A stretch of DNA of 64,000 nucleotides from Promineifilum sp. (GCA_020634335.1 JACKBY010000013.1:1-64000), one strand, 5' to 3'; numbered from the stretch's first letter, positions 48,701 through 57,178 are shown. The notes: generated by a model from the sequence alone, not told the origin. Translations and numbers: made by a program.

Positions 48701-48897
48701 CCCAAACCGATCACGACGTCGGCGGTTTGATCCTTGTTATATCCACTTCCAAGCGCATTTCCGGTCGTCAACAAACAAATAAACAGGGAGGCGAGGCTCA
48801 TATAATAGATACGCCTCGACAGGCTGAAATCGCTGCTACGGCCGCTGCGCTCGCGCATGGCGAACGTGCTGAAATGGATCAATTGAGTGATTTTCAT
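45706..48897 (-). CDS. Secreted FG-GAP propeller / RTX / cadherin-like repeat protein
   Basis: A 1063-residue exported protein. After a basic n-region, residues 33-51 give a signal peptide (MSLASLFICLLTTGNALGSG). Residues 55-560 carry seven FG-GAP/integrin-type repeats with the Ca-binding loop DxNxDGxxD at about 94, 165, 237, 308, 379, 445 and 515, a spacing of about 71, enough for a seven-bladed propeller. Residues 570-700 contain RTX-like nonapeptides (GTSGDDVML, GGAGNDVLIGG, GRRGNDTFYF). Residues 770-1045 are three cadherin-like domains of about 95 residues (GVLGNDDNPSS, GILGNDKSPG, GVLANDVDPL). The end is RILLPTILRN. It is likely a cell-surface or matrix adhesin; the ligand is unknown. 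AAAGG precedes the ATG. Confidence 0.88.
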   Translation of the reverse strand: MKITQLIHFSTFAMRERSGRSSDFSLSRRIYYMSLASLFICLLTTGNALGSGYNKDQTADVVIGLGSLNGPNGFRITGRSDGDQAGRSLRNAGDINGDGLDDFIIGAPSASPNGTQSAGEAYVILGRAANPSSLSLNDLDGSNGFRVSGLAFNDEVGYAVSGAGDVNKDGYDDLIIGAPGVEADDDIEDAGAAYVIFGRATFPAQLNLETLNGTNGFRIDGIVIDARTGAGVAQAGDINGDGYDDMLIGAPEATVGGKEWVGQAFAVMGRHSFPPVIDLNTLNGSDGFLINGVAAESSTGKILRSAGDLNQDGYDDIAVVAGSYLTGRSLDTGTIYIIFGQPNFTAKFNLSAINGSNGFKIEGIAKGDNAGRSIASAGDVNGDGRFDLVIGAPYAAAHMGEAYVVFGQSSYSTTFNLSSLNGSNGFRLVGNEANGEAGTAVGAADVNGDGLEDLIIGASTAGTGSMRFSGKTYVVLGRTTFDASLSLDTLGDGGFRLDGAVAGDQTGQTISSAGDMNGDGYDEFLIGAPNAGPGVNNDTGYTYLIQGGPTLGISLPVTHPGTPNVDSLTGTSGDDVMLAHRGNDQVDAGAGQDVLKGGAGNDVLIGGMDADRLLGGTGQDTASYAGSPGAVSINLFTGVATGGNATGDSLRSIERVIGSPLADTLVGDSLNNWLEGAGGDDTFTGRRGNDTFYFRTGSGDDIITDFTPGPESDDVLDFSARSTLKPGDLTVQAQEGDTLISLPGGDSILLKNVAPASLHADDYRFSGMPLAKPDYFSTSINTPLKVNLPGVLGNDDNPSSNPLTAVLVESPAHGKVTLQANGGFTYTPDNEFVGIDEFTYKADNGLASNVARVTIDVTLVPPTAVDDSYTVAIGETLIVPAPGILGNDKSPGQLPLEAILIGEPIEGVVTLNANGSFSYTSSFDYSAQDSFTYQASNGLSSNTATVVITILDPNGPPVAVDDAYELNVDETLTIPAPGVLANDVDPLSGVMTAKIGAKPSHGEVTLNADGAFTYVPDEGYAGVDSFTYQAGNGQLSNVATVNLKIKGPTDGQQRILLPTILRN

Positions 48898-49117
48898 TTG
48901 GTACTACCTTTTGTGATTTATCTTGGCTATAACCGCCGGGATTGGCTCAGCCACCACATCGGCCTCCAGGCCGATACCGGCAATGGTATCAAAAAAACGC
49001 GGGGAACCAATTGTACAGCCGGAATTCATTCTTGTGACCCACGTGCCGGTTGTGAGATAATTCGCTATCTTCTATGGAGTATGGTTTGTCAGCAGACAAG
49101 GAATTGGAACTAAGTAT

Positions 49118-50881
49118 ATGGGCGAATTTGCAATCGATGGACTGGAGCCCAACAAGCACCGCTCGGCAATCAGATGGATTCTCTCCCATTTGCGGCGGCA
49201 GTGGCAATTGTTTATCGTCATGTTCTTCGGTGCTTTTGGTAATGCTGCATTGGCCGCGGTCATGCCTATCCTGATCGGTATCGCCTTCGATGCTGCGCTG
49301 GCCTCGCCGCCTAACCTCAATACTATCGGTATGGCTGCTCTGGGTATCATCGCCAGCCAAACTTTGCGCGCCATCTTGCAACTGGGGCGGAACTTTGCCA
49401 GTTCGGTCATCGGTGAGCGCCTGGAACGGGATACCCGACACGAGCTTTACGTCAGCCTGTTGGGCAAGAGTATGACCTTTCATGACCTCCAGCCGGTCGG
49501 TGATACCATGGCCAGGGCCACCAATGACGTGCGCGAGCTCAATTTGATGATGTATCCTGGCATTAATCTGGTCGTCGGCTCGGCCAACTTCATGATTATG
49601 CCTCTCTTGGTGGCCCCTCGCTACCACTGGCAACTGATGCTGGCGCCACTTTTCTTCATCGTGACCTACGTGCTGGCTCTGAGCCAGTATATGAACGTGC
49701 TCGCCCGCATTGCCGACCGGGTGAGGTTGACCTTCGGCGTGTTGAACGCGCGACTGGCCGAGGCAATTGATGGCATCGAGATGGTGAAATCTACGGCGCA
49801 GGAGGGGGCTGAAGTCGAACGATTCGCACACAATGCCCATGCCTTTCGCGATGCGACTGTGGCTCAGGGGCGAGAAGAGGCCAAATTCCTGCCCCTCTTA
49901 CTGTTGGGCATCACCGAGGGTATTGGTTTTGCCCATGCCCTATTGCTCCTTCAGGCCGGGCAGCTTCAGGTGGGCGACGTCGTCGCCTACATGGGTCTTT
50001 TGTCACTCTTTGGTTTTCCCACCAACATTTCCCTGATGGCCTACTCGCGCGTGTCTCTGGGCATGGCCGGGGCCCGACGCATCCTGGAATTGATCAACTC
50101 CGAGACTGATCTGCACGAAAATCCTGACGGGTATTCTGAACCCATCGAGGGGGAAATACGATTTGAGAACGTGACGTTCGGCTACGTGTCGGACGTAGAT
50201 GTACTGAGTGACGTTTCCTTCTCCGTGCGGCCGGGGCAAACGGTTGCCGTCGTGGGCCAGACCGGCGCGGGCAAGAGCACCCTGACCAAGCTGATCAACC
50301 GGACTTATGATGTCAATGAGGGCCGCGTATTGGTCGATGGCGTGGATGTGCGGGACTGGAGTCTGGCCGCATTGCGTCGCCAAATTTCGATTATCGAGCA
50401 GGACATCTTCCTGTTCTCCCGCACGGTTGCCCAGAATATCGCCTTTGGCGCGCCGGAAGCGACCCGGGAAGCGATTGAGGCGGCCGCACGCGCGGCTCAG
50501 GCCCACGAATTTATTCTGGGCTTCGAAGACGGCTATGAGACCGTTGTCGGTGAGCGTGGTGTTACCTTGTCCGGTGGGCAACGCCAGCGTATTGCCCTGG
50601 CGCGGGCTTTTCTGACCCACCCGCGTATCCTTATCCTTGATGATTCGACCAGCGCTGTCGATAGCGAGACGGAGGATCAGATACAGCGCGCCATCCGCCA
50701 CGCTTCCGAGAATCGCACCACTTTTCTCATCACTCATCGCTTGTCGCAGATACGATGGGCTGACCTGGTATTGGTGTTACGCAAGGGGCGGCTGGAGGCG
50801 GCGGGCGATCACCTGACGTTGATGGAAACATCGCCGGCCTATCGACTCATTTTCGACCAATACGAGCTTTCTAACAGCTAG
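49118..50881 (+). CDS. ABC exporter half-transporter
   Basis: Type IV ABC exporter of 587 residues with an N-terminal membrane domain (LFIVMFFGAFGNAALAAVMP, VVGSANFMIMPLLVAPRYHW) and a C-terminal ATPase. Walker A is GQTGAGKST, signature LSGGQRQR, Walker B ends LILDDSTSAVD, with Asp at the usual catalytic Glu position, but the switch His is kept (FLITHRLSQI). No partner half-transporter is adjacent, so it may work as a homodimer, or pair with a subunit encoded elsewhere. A small ORF follows after 7 nt. It is unrelated in position to the exporter pair at 28.7-32.4 kb, although the sequences are of the same broad class. Confidence 0.92.
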   Translation: MGEFAIDGLEPNKHRSAIRWILSHLRRQWQLFIVMFFGAFGNAALAAVMPILIGIAFDAALASPPNLNTIGMAALGIIASQTLRAILQLGRNFASSVIGERLERDTRHELYVSLLGKSMTFHDLQPVGDTMARATNDVRELNLMMYPGINLVVGSANFMIMPLLVAPRYHWQLMLAPLFFIVTYVLALSQYMNVLARIADRVRLTFGVLNARLAEAIDGIEMVKSTAQEGAEVERFAHNAHAFRDATVAQGREEAKFLPLLLLGITEGIGFAHALLLLQAGQLQVGDVVAYMGLLSLFGFPTNISLMAYSRVSLGMAGARRILELINSETDLHENPDGYSEPIEGEIRFENVTFGYVSDVDVLSDVSFSVRPGQTVAVVGQTGAGKSTLTKLINRTYDVNEGRVLVDGVDVRDWSLAALRRQISIIEQDIFLFSRTVAQNIAFGAPEATREAIEAAARAAQAHEFILGFEDGYETVVGERGVTLSGGQRQRIALARAFLTHPRILILDDSTSAVDSETEDQIQRAIRHASENRTTFLITHRLSQIRWADLVLVLRKGRLEAAGDHLTLMETSPAYRLIFDQYELSNS

Positions 50882-50888
50882 GGGAAAT

Positions 50889-51113
50889 ATGGCACCGCTC
50901 GTGTACTATTGCCGTTGGCGAGGAGCCCGGCTTCAATTACAAGGTCGCGATGGACACCAGGTATGGGGTTGGCTGGCGCTTTCGCAGCAAGAGGGCGGCC
51001 GTATTCCTTTCCGCTTCAACACGAACACCTGGGAGCTGACTCTGGGCGCGGGCGAGCACGTCGAGCAGTGGCAATTGGACGAAATGGGCGTTGTCGTTCC
51101 GGCCGACTCCTGA
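50889..51113 (+). CDS. Small hypothetical protein, 74 aa
   Basis: Not recognised. The protein is rich in Trp, Gln and Gly (LQLQGRDGHQVWGWLALSQQ, NTWELTLGAGEHVEQWQLDE) and probably forms a small beta-sandwich or barrel. It starts 7 nt after the ABC exporter stop, with GGGGA as ribosome site, and its stop is close to the convergent relA. It has no transmembrane helix or signal peptide. Codon use matches its neighbours, which supports coding, but the size leaves some doubt. Confidence 0.6.
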   Translation: MAPLVYYCRWRGARLQLQGRDGHQVWGWLALSQQEGGRIPFRFNTNTWELTLGAGEHVEQWQLDEMGVVVPADS

Positions 51114-51120
51114 TCGTCGC

Positions 51121-53439
51121 TTATGACCAGTGTCGTCGCTCTACCTTGATCACCTTGTGCAAATTCCCGAGTTTGGTCATGAGCCAGTTAAGCTGATTGA
51201 TATCGGCCACTTCGGCGATCAGGTAAACGGTCATCAGGTTATCCGAGGTTACCAGCTTGGTCTTGGGCACGTTGATCTGCTGCCCGCGCAAGGTGGAGAC
51301 CAGATCTTCTATGAGCGTGCCGCGCCGGTAGGCGGTAACGACAATCGGGATGGGATACCGTTCATCTTCCGTTCCCCACTCGACCTCGATGAACCGCTCC
51401 GTGTCGCGGATGTTTTGCAATTGAGGACAGTTCCGCGAGTGGATACTCACGCCTTGTCCACGCGTGATGTAGCCGACGATGGGATCGGGTGGCAGTGGAT
51501 TGCAGCAGCCGGCAAAGCGGGTGTATAAGCCTTCGACGCCGCGAACCGTCAGGCCTTTGCGCTTAGGGGAAGGGGGCTTGAACAGGGGCAGCAGTTCTTC
51601 GTCCTCGGCGCGCAAGGACTGCTGCATCAGGGCGATGGCACCTGTAATTTTGACGGCGTGAATATCCCCGAAGCCGACCTTGGACAGGAATTCGTCCAGG
51701 TCGTCGAATTTGAGAGCCCGGCCAATGTCTTCCACGGTAAACACGTCAGTTAAGCCCAGCCTTTTCAGCTCGCGCTGGACGACTTCGCGTCCCTGCTCGA
51801 TATTTTTTGCGCGCTCCTGTTGCCGGAACCATTGGCGGATTTTGCTGCGGGTGCGGGAGCTGCCAGTGTAGCCCAGGCTGGGGCTCATCCAGTCGCGACT
51901 TGGCCCGCCTCGCTTGCCCTCGATGATCTCGACCTTGTCGCCGGACTGTAGCTGGTAATCGATCCCGACTGGTTTGCCGTTGACACGCGCCCCACGACAA
52001 CGGTGGCCCAGTTTGGTATGGATGTGATAGGCAAAATCGATCGGCGTCGATCCGGCCGGAAGATCGAGCACTTGTCCGGTAGGGGTATAGACGTGGATTC
52101 TTTCGTCCGGTTTATCGACTTCGATAAAGTTTTCGCCGTCTTCCTCGTCTTCCTGAAGGTTGACCAGCAAGTCTCGAAGGTTTTGTATTTGTCTTTGGGC
52201 GGCCGAACTAACGGCGTTTTGTTCCTTATAGGCCCAGTGAGCGGCGATGCCGCGCTCGGCTTCCTCGTGCATGCGCAACGTGCGGATTTGCACTTCCAAA
52301 ACCTGTCCCGTTTCGGAATTGATGACGGCCGTGTGCAGCGACTTGTAACCGTTGGGCTTGGGCGAGGCGATGTAGTCGTCGAATTCGCCTTGAATTGGTT
52401 TCCACAAACTGTGAACAGCGCCCAGTACCTGATAGCACAGATCGCGCTCCAGGTCGTCCCGCTCCTTTTTGGTTCGGGTGATCTGTCGCTTATCCCCAGG
52501 CGTTTGCTGATTGCCTTTTTCGTCCTGAGCTGTCGTCGTTTCCTGGGGCTCGATAATGACACGGATAGCTTCGATATCGTATATCTTGCTGACGTCCTTT
52601 ACCCCCAGACCCTTGCGCTGCATCTTGCGGTAGATCGAATAGATATGTTTGGGCCTCCCGGTGACCGTGGTCTTCAGCCCCATGTTTTTTAACCGCTTTT
52701 GCAGGCGATTGGCCGCCCGTTCGACCTTCATCCCGCGCGACGCTTTGTCTTTGTCCACGTGGCGGGCGATAGCCAGATACTGGTCCGGCTCCAGGTAGCT
52801 GAACGCATTGTCTTCCAGTTGGGATTTCAAATGCCAGATACCCAGCCGATTGGCCAGGGGCGCATAGATTTTCATGGCTTCAAAGGCCACTTCACGCTTC
52901 ATGGCCGGGGGCATTCTGTCTGCGCGCCGCAAGTCTTGCAGACAATCGATCATTCGAATGACGATGATACGAATATCGCCGTCGATGATCGTCAGCAACG
53001 CCTTGCGGATGGCTTCCAATCCGTCCTGGTTGGGGCCGGCGCCACCTGTGGCTTCGTTTTCCAACCACTTGCGACCGGCATCCTTCGAATGGTTGTCTAA
53101 TGTATTGATGCCTTTAATAAGGCTGGTGACTTCGTGGCCGAACCGGTTCGCTACTTCTTTCTCCGAAACGTTCGTGAAGGGCTGGAGGACATCGTGCAGT
53201 AAGGCCGCGATAATGGTGTCCGCGTCCTCGATGCCCAACTCTGCCAAGGAGGCGGCCACTTGTTGCCCGTGCTCCAGGTAGGTTTCCCCGGATGCCCGCT
53301 TTTCGTCGCCAAAGGCCTTGGTGGCGAACTGCAACGCGTTGTGAATTCGTTCTCGTTCTGTGTCATTAGCCTGACGCGGAAAGAGCTTTTTTGGCAGTCC
53401 TTCCGCGACAAGTTCCGCGACCTGTATCATGAGGCACAT
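51121..53439 (-). CDS. relA: RelA-type (p)ppGpp synthetase, hydrolase domain apparently inactive
   Basis: Alarmone synthase of about 772 residues with HD, synthetase, TGS, zinc-finger/CC and ACT domains. The synthetase is complete: GRPKHIYSIYRKMQRKGLGV, IYDIEAIRVII, EFDDYIASPKPNGYKSLHT, EVQIRTLRMHEEAERGIAAH. The charge motif EFDD (about residue 353) is the one found in monofunctional RelA; bifunctional Rel has RxKD. The HD domain has AALLHDVLQPF where active hydrolases have HDVVEDT, and MIDCLQDLR instead of LADRLHNMR. About 33 extra residues separate IIEP from the conserved CYQVLG. TGS (VYTPTGQVLDLPAGSTPIDF) and RFAGCCNPLPPDPIVGY follow. Start could also be 53430 or a TTG at 53442. Confidence 0.92.
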   Translation of the reverse strand: MCLMIQVAELVAEGLPKKLFPRQANDTERERIHNALQFATKAFGDEKRASGETYLEHGQQVAASLAELGIEDADTIIAALLHDVLQPFTNVSEKEVANRFGHEVTSLIKGINTLDNHSKDAGRKWLENEATGGAGPNQDGLEAIRKALLTIIDGDIRIIVIRMIDCLQDLRRADRMPPAMKREVAFEAMKIYAPLANRLGIWHLKSQLEDNAFSYLEPDQYLAIARHVDKDKASRGMKVERAANRLQKRLKNMGLKTTVTGRPKHIYSIYRKMQRKGLGVKDVSKIYDIEAIRVIIEPQETTTAQDEKGNQQTPGDKRQITRTKKERDDLERDLCYQVLGAVHSLWKPIQGEFDDYIASPKPNGYKSLHTAVINSETGQVLEVQIRTLRMHEEAERGIAAHWAYKEQNAVSSAAQRQIQNLRDLLVNLQEDEEDGENFIEVDKPDERIHVYTPTGQVLDLPAGSTPIDFAYHIHTKLGHRCRGARVNGKPVGIDYQLQSGDKVEIIEGKRGGPSRDWMSPSLGYTGSSRTRSKIRQWFRQQERAKNIEQGREVVQRELKRLGLTDVFTVEDIGRALKFDDLDEFLSKVGFGDIHAVKITGAIALMQQSLRAEDEELLPLFKPPSPKRKGLTVRGVEGLYTRFAGCCNPLPPDPIVGYITRGQGVSIHSRNCPQLQNIRDTERFIEVEWGTEDERYPIPIVVTAYRRGTLIEDLVSTLRGQQINVPKTKLVTSDNLMTVYLIAEVADINQLNWLMTKLGNLHKVIKVERRHWS

Positions 53440-53629
53440 CAATGCCCGACGGCCGTCGTTTGGGCCGTCGAGCCAATCTATTCATGCTGTGTAATTCGTT
53501 AATAGAGACCGCTCTAACCGGATCGGCAGTCTACAGTTCAGGAGCAACGCGGCTGGATGCGAAGCGATGTTGTCCCCGGGTGATGAGATCGTTACCGAGC
53601 GCGGGGAGGGTGCGCCCGACGACAGACGC

Positions 53630-53995
53630 TCAGGCGGAAGCCGAAGCGTCGGCTATGTCGGCATTCAAATCGTCGACGGCCTGTTCTACTTGTTCCTTGG
53701 CCTGCCCCGCTTGGTCCTTGCCGGCATCCAGGACGATACGCACCTGGTCCTGGACTTGTTCGGTAAGGTTCTGCGCGCGGCTACGGGTGTCTGAAAAGAT
53801 GGCATTTGCCTTGTCGCGGTATTCTCTCGTATAGCTGTCGGCCGAGTGGCGTAACTCATCGCTGGTCGAGATGATTTGGTGTCTCGTTGACTCGCCGGAT
53901 TGCGGTGCCAGGATGAGCGCCGTCGCCGCGCCAACCAGCGCGCCGATGACAAAACCGGCCAGGAATGAGCCGAGTTCGCTTTCATTATTTTCCAT
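53630..53995 (-). CDS. YtxH domain protein
   Basis: A 121-residue protein with one N-terminal membrane helix (LGSFLAGFVIGALVGAATAL) followed by the YtxH signature LILAPQSGESTR. The remainder is a long amphipathic helix rich in Gln, Asp and Ala (QVQDQVRIVLDAGKDQAGQA), consistent with an apolipoprotein- or LEA-like coiled coil. Such proteins are general-stress genes in Bacillus; the molecular role is unknown. TAGGAGAA precedes the ATG by 6 nt. It is the last gene of the minus-strand run that begins with the sensor kinase, 20 nt behind the membrane protein gene. Confidence 0.85.
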   Translation of the reverse strand: MENNESELGSFLAGFVIGALVGAATALILAPQSGESTRHQIISTSDELRHSADSYTREYRDKANAIFSDTRSRAQNLTEQVQDQVRIVLDAGKDQAGQAKEQVEQAVDDLNADIADASASA

Positions 53996-54015
53996 TTCAA
54001 TTCTCCTAAAATCGA

Positions 54016-54480
54016 CTACTTACCCAGATTGCGCCGTGGATCGCCGAATAGTGTCAACACGCCACGCCGCAAACCGGCCATATAGCTGCTGGCTTTGGTA
54101 ACCGGCCCCATCACATTTTCGCTCATGAAAACAGTGGTGCCGCGGATTGTGCCCAGTGTATCGTTCGTCTTCAGCAGGATCGGTTTTAACTCAAACTCGA
54201 GCATGTTGATCAGGCGAATGATGCTTATCAATAACAAGATAAGGACGATGCCCGACAAGCAAGACATGATCCCCAGGGTGATAATGAATATATCGCGTAC
54301 GACGATGATCGTATCGGCATAGTTCAGCGCCAGATAGACCAACAAGGCGACAAACAAGGTCGCTACGATCAGGCTGACGACAACGCCGACAACAATATAC
54401 TTGACTGGAACAAGCGGTTCACGCGGGACGATCTCTTCAGTTACTGCGGGTGAGACCGGATAGGGTGCTTCATTCATCAT
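54016..54480 (-). CDS. Two-helix membrane protein, possibly DUF948-like
   Basis: A 154-residue protein with two long transmembrane segments, KYIVVGVVVSLIVATLFVAL and IFIITLGIMSCLSGIVLILL, and a helical C-terminal tail (LKPILLKTNDTLGTIRGTTV, FMSENVMGPVTKASSYMAGL). The pattern of a helix followed by a heptad-like tail ending near GP(V)xK resembles DUF948/YoxC-type stress proteins, which occur next to YtxH genes. The ATG at 54480 is selected because GGGGA lies 7 nt upstream; a TTG at 54495 is less likely. It precedes the ytxH-type gene with a 20-nt gap. The function is not known. Confidence 0.75.
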   Translation of the reverse strand: MMNEAPYPVSPAVTEEIVPREPLVPVKYIVVGVVVSLIVATLFVALLVYLALNYADTIIVVRDIFIITLGIMSCLSGIVLILLLISIIRLINMLEFELKPILLKTNDTLGTIRGTTVFMSENVMGPVTKASSYMAGLRRGVLTLFGDPRRNLGK

Positions 54481-54532
54481 ATAATCCCCAAACAACTAGT
54501 ATAGCAGGAATATATGCCCGCCCCAATTGTCC

Positions 54533-54808
54533 TCATGAATCCTGCCCTACCAGCCACCAGACGGCCAGCAGCGCCAGCCATGCCCCCACACTGGCGCTAA
54601 CCAGGTGAATCTTGCCCAATTTCAATAACTCGAAGTTCAGAAAATCGCCTATAAATTGGCCGATGAAAAAGCCAATCCACGCGGCCATCAGATAGGCAAT
54701 GATTCGCCGTATCGGCCCGCCAAAGACGAAATGGAAGGCCGCCCCATAGATGCTGGCTAACAGTAATCCCAATACCAACCCTGAGGCCGAGCCTGGTATG
54801 GATATCAT
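54533..54808 (-). CDS. Small membrane protein
   Basis: A 91-residue protein with three hydrophobic segments: GSASGLVLGLLLASIYGAAF, RIIAYLMAAWIGFFIGQFIG and LVSASVGAWLALLAVWWLVG. The start is the ATG at 54808, overlapping the mnmA stop by 4 nt (ATGA); a longer reading (54895) would lie inside mnmA and is rejected. No family is recognised. Its coupling with mnmA suggests co-expression, though a functional link is not obvious. Confidence 0.72.
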   Translation of the reverse strand: MISIPGSASGLVLGLLLASIYGAAFHFVFGGPIRRIIAYLMAAWIGFFIGQFIGDFLNFELLKLGKIHLVSASVGAWLALLAVWWLVGQDS

Positions 54809-55971
54809 TTGTTTGTCACGCTCCCGGCTGTGGGTGTTTTCCGGCGTGCGTTGATGGGTTGAACAGTGTCGCGAATGAGGCCACCGCCCAGGCACGTGTC
54901 GCCCTCATAGAAAACCGCAGCCTGGCCTGGCGTTACTCCGGGCACGAGCGTGCTAAAGGCGACGTGGGCCTGATTACCGTCGAGTGGCGTGACCACTGAC
55001 TGAATCGGCGTGGCCTTGTAGCGGATCTTGACCTCCGCGCGGGTGGGGCCAGCCGGCGGCCGGCCGCTAATCCAGTTGACGTCGCGCGCGACGAGTTCGC
55101 CCGCGCCCAGCGCTTCGCGCGGGCCGACGATGAGCGCATTGCGAGCCGTATCCTTGCCGAGGACAAACAACGGCTCGGCCGCGGCAATGCCCAAGCCTTT
55201 CCGCTGACCAATAGTGTAAAAGGGCAAGCCCTCGTGACGTCCCAACTCGCGCTCGTTCAGGTCAAGGATGGGGCCGGTGGGGTGGTCTTGGGTGCTGTGG
55301 TCGTGAATAAATCGCCGGTAATTGCCGTCGTTCAGAAAACAGAGGTCCTGGCTCTCCTGCTTCGACGCGACCGGTAAACCGTGATCGCGCGCCAAATGAC
55401 GTACTTCGTCCTTGGTGTACTCGCCAACAGGAAACAGCACGTGGGCTAGCTGGCTCTGCCGGAAGGTGTGGAGGACGTAGGATTGATCCTTGTGGCTGTC
55501 CTTGCCCTGTTTCAGAAGATAGGCTCCGTCTTCTTGCACGACTCGCGCGTAATGGCCGGTCGCCAGAAAATCGGCGTCCAGCGCCAGCGCCCGATCGAGC
55601 AGGTAACCGAAGCGTATTTGCCGGTTACATTCGACACAGGGGTTAGGCGTGCGGCCGGCGTCGTGTTCATCCAGAAAAAACTGGACGATGGTTTGTCGGA
55701 AATGCTGTTGCACGTCCGCGACGTAAAAGGGGATGCCCAGCTGGTCGGCCACGCGGCGCGCGTCGGCCATTTGGTCGGGGGTGCAGCAGCGGTTGGCGGG
55801 CGCGGCCGGGCCGCTACCCGGTTCGCTCCACAACCGCATCATCATGCCGATGACTTCGTACCCTTGCTCGAGGAGCAAGGCGGCCGCAACTGAACTGTCG
55901 ACGCCGCCGCTCATGGCGACGACCACGCGCTGCCGATTATTGTCGCGTGGATTAATAGATAATTCGTTCAT
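54805..55971 (-). CDS. mnmA: tRNA-specific 2-thiouridylase
   Basis: Installs the sulfur of 2-thiouridine at wobble position 34 of tRNAs for Lys, Glu and Gln. The protein (388 aa) has the PP-loop VVVAMSGGVDSSVAAALLLE, the catalytic Cys in NPCVECNRQIRFG, the SHKDQSYVLH tRNA-contact segment and the second Cys in ESQDLCFLNDGNYRRFI, then FYTIGQRKGLGI and the C-terminal beta-barrel. It lies 4 nt behind the cysteine desulfurase, which supplies the sulfur as persulfide. The ATG at 55971 is preferred over a TTG at 55983. Confidence 0.96.
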   Translation of the reverse strand: MNELSINPRDNNRQRVVVAMSGGVDSSVAAALLLEQGYEVIGMMMRLWSEPGSGPAAPANRCCTPDQMADARRVADQLGIPFYVADVQQHFRQTIVQFFLDEHDAGRTPNPCVECNRQIRFGYLLDRALALDADFLATGHYARVVQEDGAYLLKQGKDSHKDQSYVLHTFRQSQLAHVLFPVGEYTKDEVRHLARDHGLPVASKQESQDLCFLNDGNYRRFIHDHSTQDHPTGPILDLNERELGRHEGLPFYTIGQRKGLGIAAAEPLFVLGKDTARNALIVGPREALGAGELVARDVNWISGRPPAGPTRAEVKIRYKATPIQSVVTPLDGNQAHVAFSTLVPGVTPGQAAVFYEGDTCLGGGLIRDTVQPINARRKTPTAGSVTNK

Positions 55972-55975
55972 TAGT

Positions 55976-57178
55976 TCAGGCAACCACTTGATAGCCCGCC
56001 TCTAGCGCGGATAATTTCAGAACGATTTCGACTATTTTGCCGAGGGTATAATCGATTTCGGCGTCCGTGTTCTGCGCGCCCACCGTCAGGCGTAGGCCAC
56101 CCGTCGTCCACTCCGGCGACAGTCCCAGCGCTTGCAAGACAGCCGAGGGCTTGGGGTCGCCGCTGCTACAGGCCGACCCGCTGCCGGCAGCGATCCCGGC
56201 CACGTCGAGGTGGATTAACAAATCATTGCCGCTAAGGTTGCGGAAGGCGAAGCTCGCGTGGTGGGGCAATCGCTCGGTCGGATGACCTGTTACGATACAT
56301 TGATCGGGCAAAGCGGCGGGCAGTTCGGCCAACAGCCTGTCGCGTAATGGAAGAACGTGGGCCAGCCGTTCTTCCCGCTCGGCTGCGGCCAGCCTAAGGG
56401 CCTCGGCCGCGCCGATGATTAGGGGAACATTGAGCGTTCCGGCACGCCGGCCGTTTTCCTGGCTGCCGCCCGTCTGGGACGAAACCAGGTCTACTCCGGA
56501 GCGAACCACGAGGATGCCGACGCCCTTAGGCCCATAGAATTTGTGCGGGGCTATGGTCATCAGATCGACCGGCTCGGCGTTCAGTTGCCATTGACGCGCG
56601 GCAACGAGTTGCACGGCGTCGGTATGGAACAGAACACCGCGCGAGCGCGCCAGCGCGCCGATCTCTGCCCAAGGTTGGACAGAACCGACCTCGTTGTTGG
56701 CGGCCATCACACTGATCAGCGCCGTCTCGGGGCGAATCGCTGCTTCCACATCGCTTATGCGCACGCGGCCGAACCGATCCACCGGCAGGATGGTCAGTTC
56801 GTAACCAAAATAATCTCGTAGTTGGCGGGCAGTCTCCAGCACGGCACTGTGCTCGATGGCGGAGACAATGAGATGCTCGCCGCGTCCGGCGGCCTTCGAG
56901 GCGGTCATCGCCCCGCGCAGAGCAAGATTGTTGCTTTCGGACCCACAACCCGTAAACACAATGGTCTCCGGGTCAGTACCCAGAACCTCGGCCACCGTCC
57001 GGCGGGCCTTTTCCACGGCGCGAGCGGCCTGATAACCGATGCGATGATGCGATGATGGATTGCCGAACTGCTCGGCCCAGAAGGGAGCCATGGCTGCCAC
57101 GACAGCCGGATGAACTGGCGTTGTAGCGCTATGATCGAGATAGATAGCATTTTGTCGCATGTTGTTGTCCGCGGTCAT
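55976..57178 (-). CDS. Cysteine desulfurase, NifS/IscS family
   Basis: PLP enzyme that removes sulfur from cysteine as an enzyme-bound persulfide. The 400-residue protein shows IYLDHSATTPVHPAVVAAMA, the GCGSESNNLALRGA cofactor loop, SAIEHSAVLE, FHTDAVQLVA, the Schiff-base Lys in APHKFYGPKGVGI, GGSQENGRRAGTLNVPLIIG and the catalytic Cys loop SGSACSSGDPKPSAVL. Its ATG overlaps the kinase stop by 4 nt, and it is followed at once by mnmA, so it most likely feeds tRNA thiolation. It may also serve Fe-S assembly; no iscU or sufU is nearby. Confidence 0.95.
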   Translation of the reverse strand: MTADNNMRQNAIYLDHSATTPVHPAVVAAMAPFWAEQFGNPSSHHRIGYQAARAVEKARRTVAEVLGTDPETIVFTGCGSESNNLALRGAMTASKAAGRGEHLIVSAIEHSAVLETARQLRDYFGYELTILPVDRFGRVRISDVEAAIRPETALISVMAANNEVGSVQPWAEIGALARSRGVLFHTDAVQLVAARQWQLNAEPVDLMTIAPHKFYGPKGVGILVVRSGVDLVSSQTGGSQENGRRAGTLNVPLIIGAAEALRLAAAEREERLAHVLPLRDRLLAELPAALPDQCIVTGHPTERLPHHASFAFRNLSGNDLLIHLDVAGIAAGSGSACSSGDPKPSAVLQALGLSPEWTTGGLRLTVGAQNTDAEIDYTLGKIVEIVLKLSALEAGYQVVA

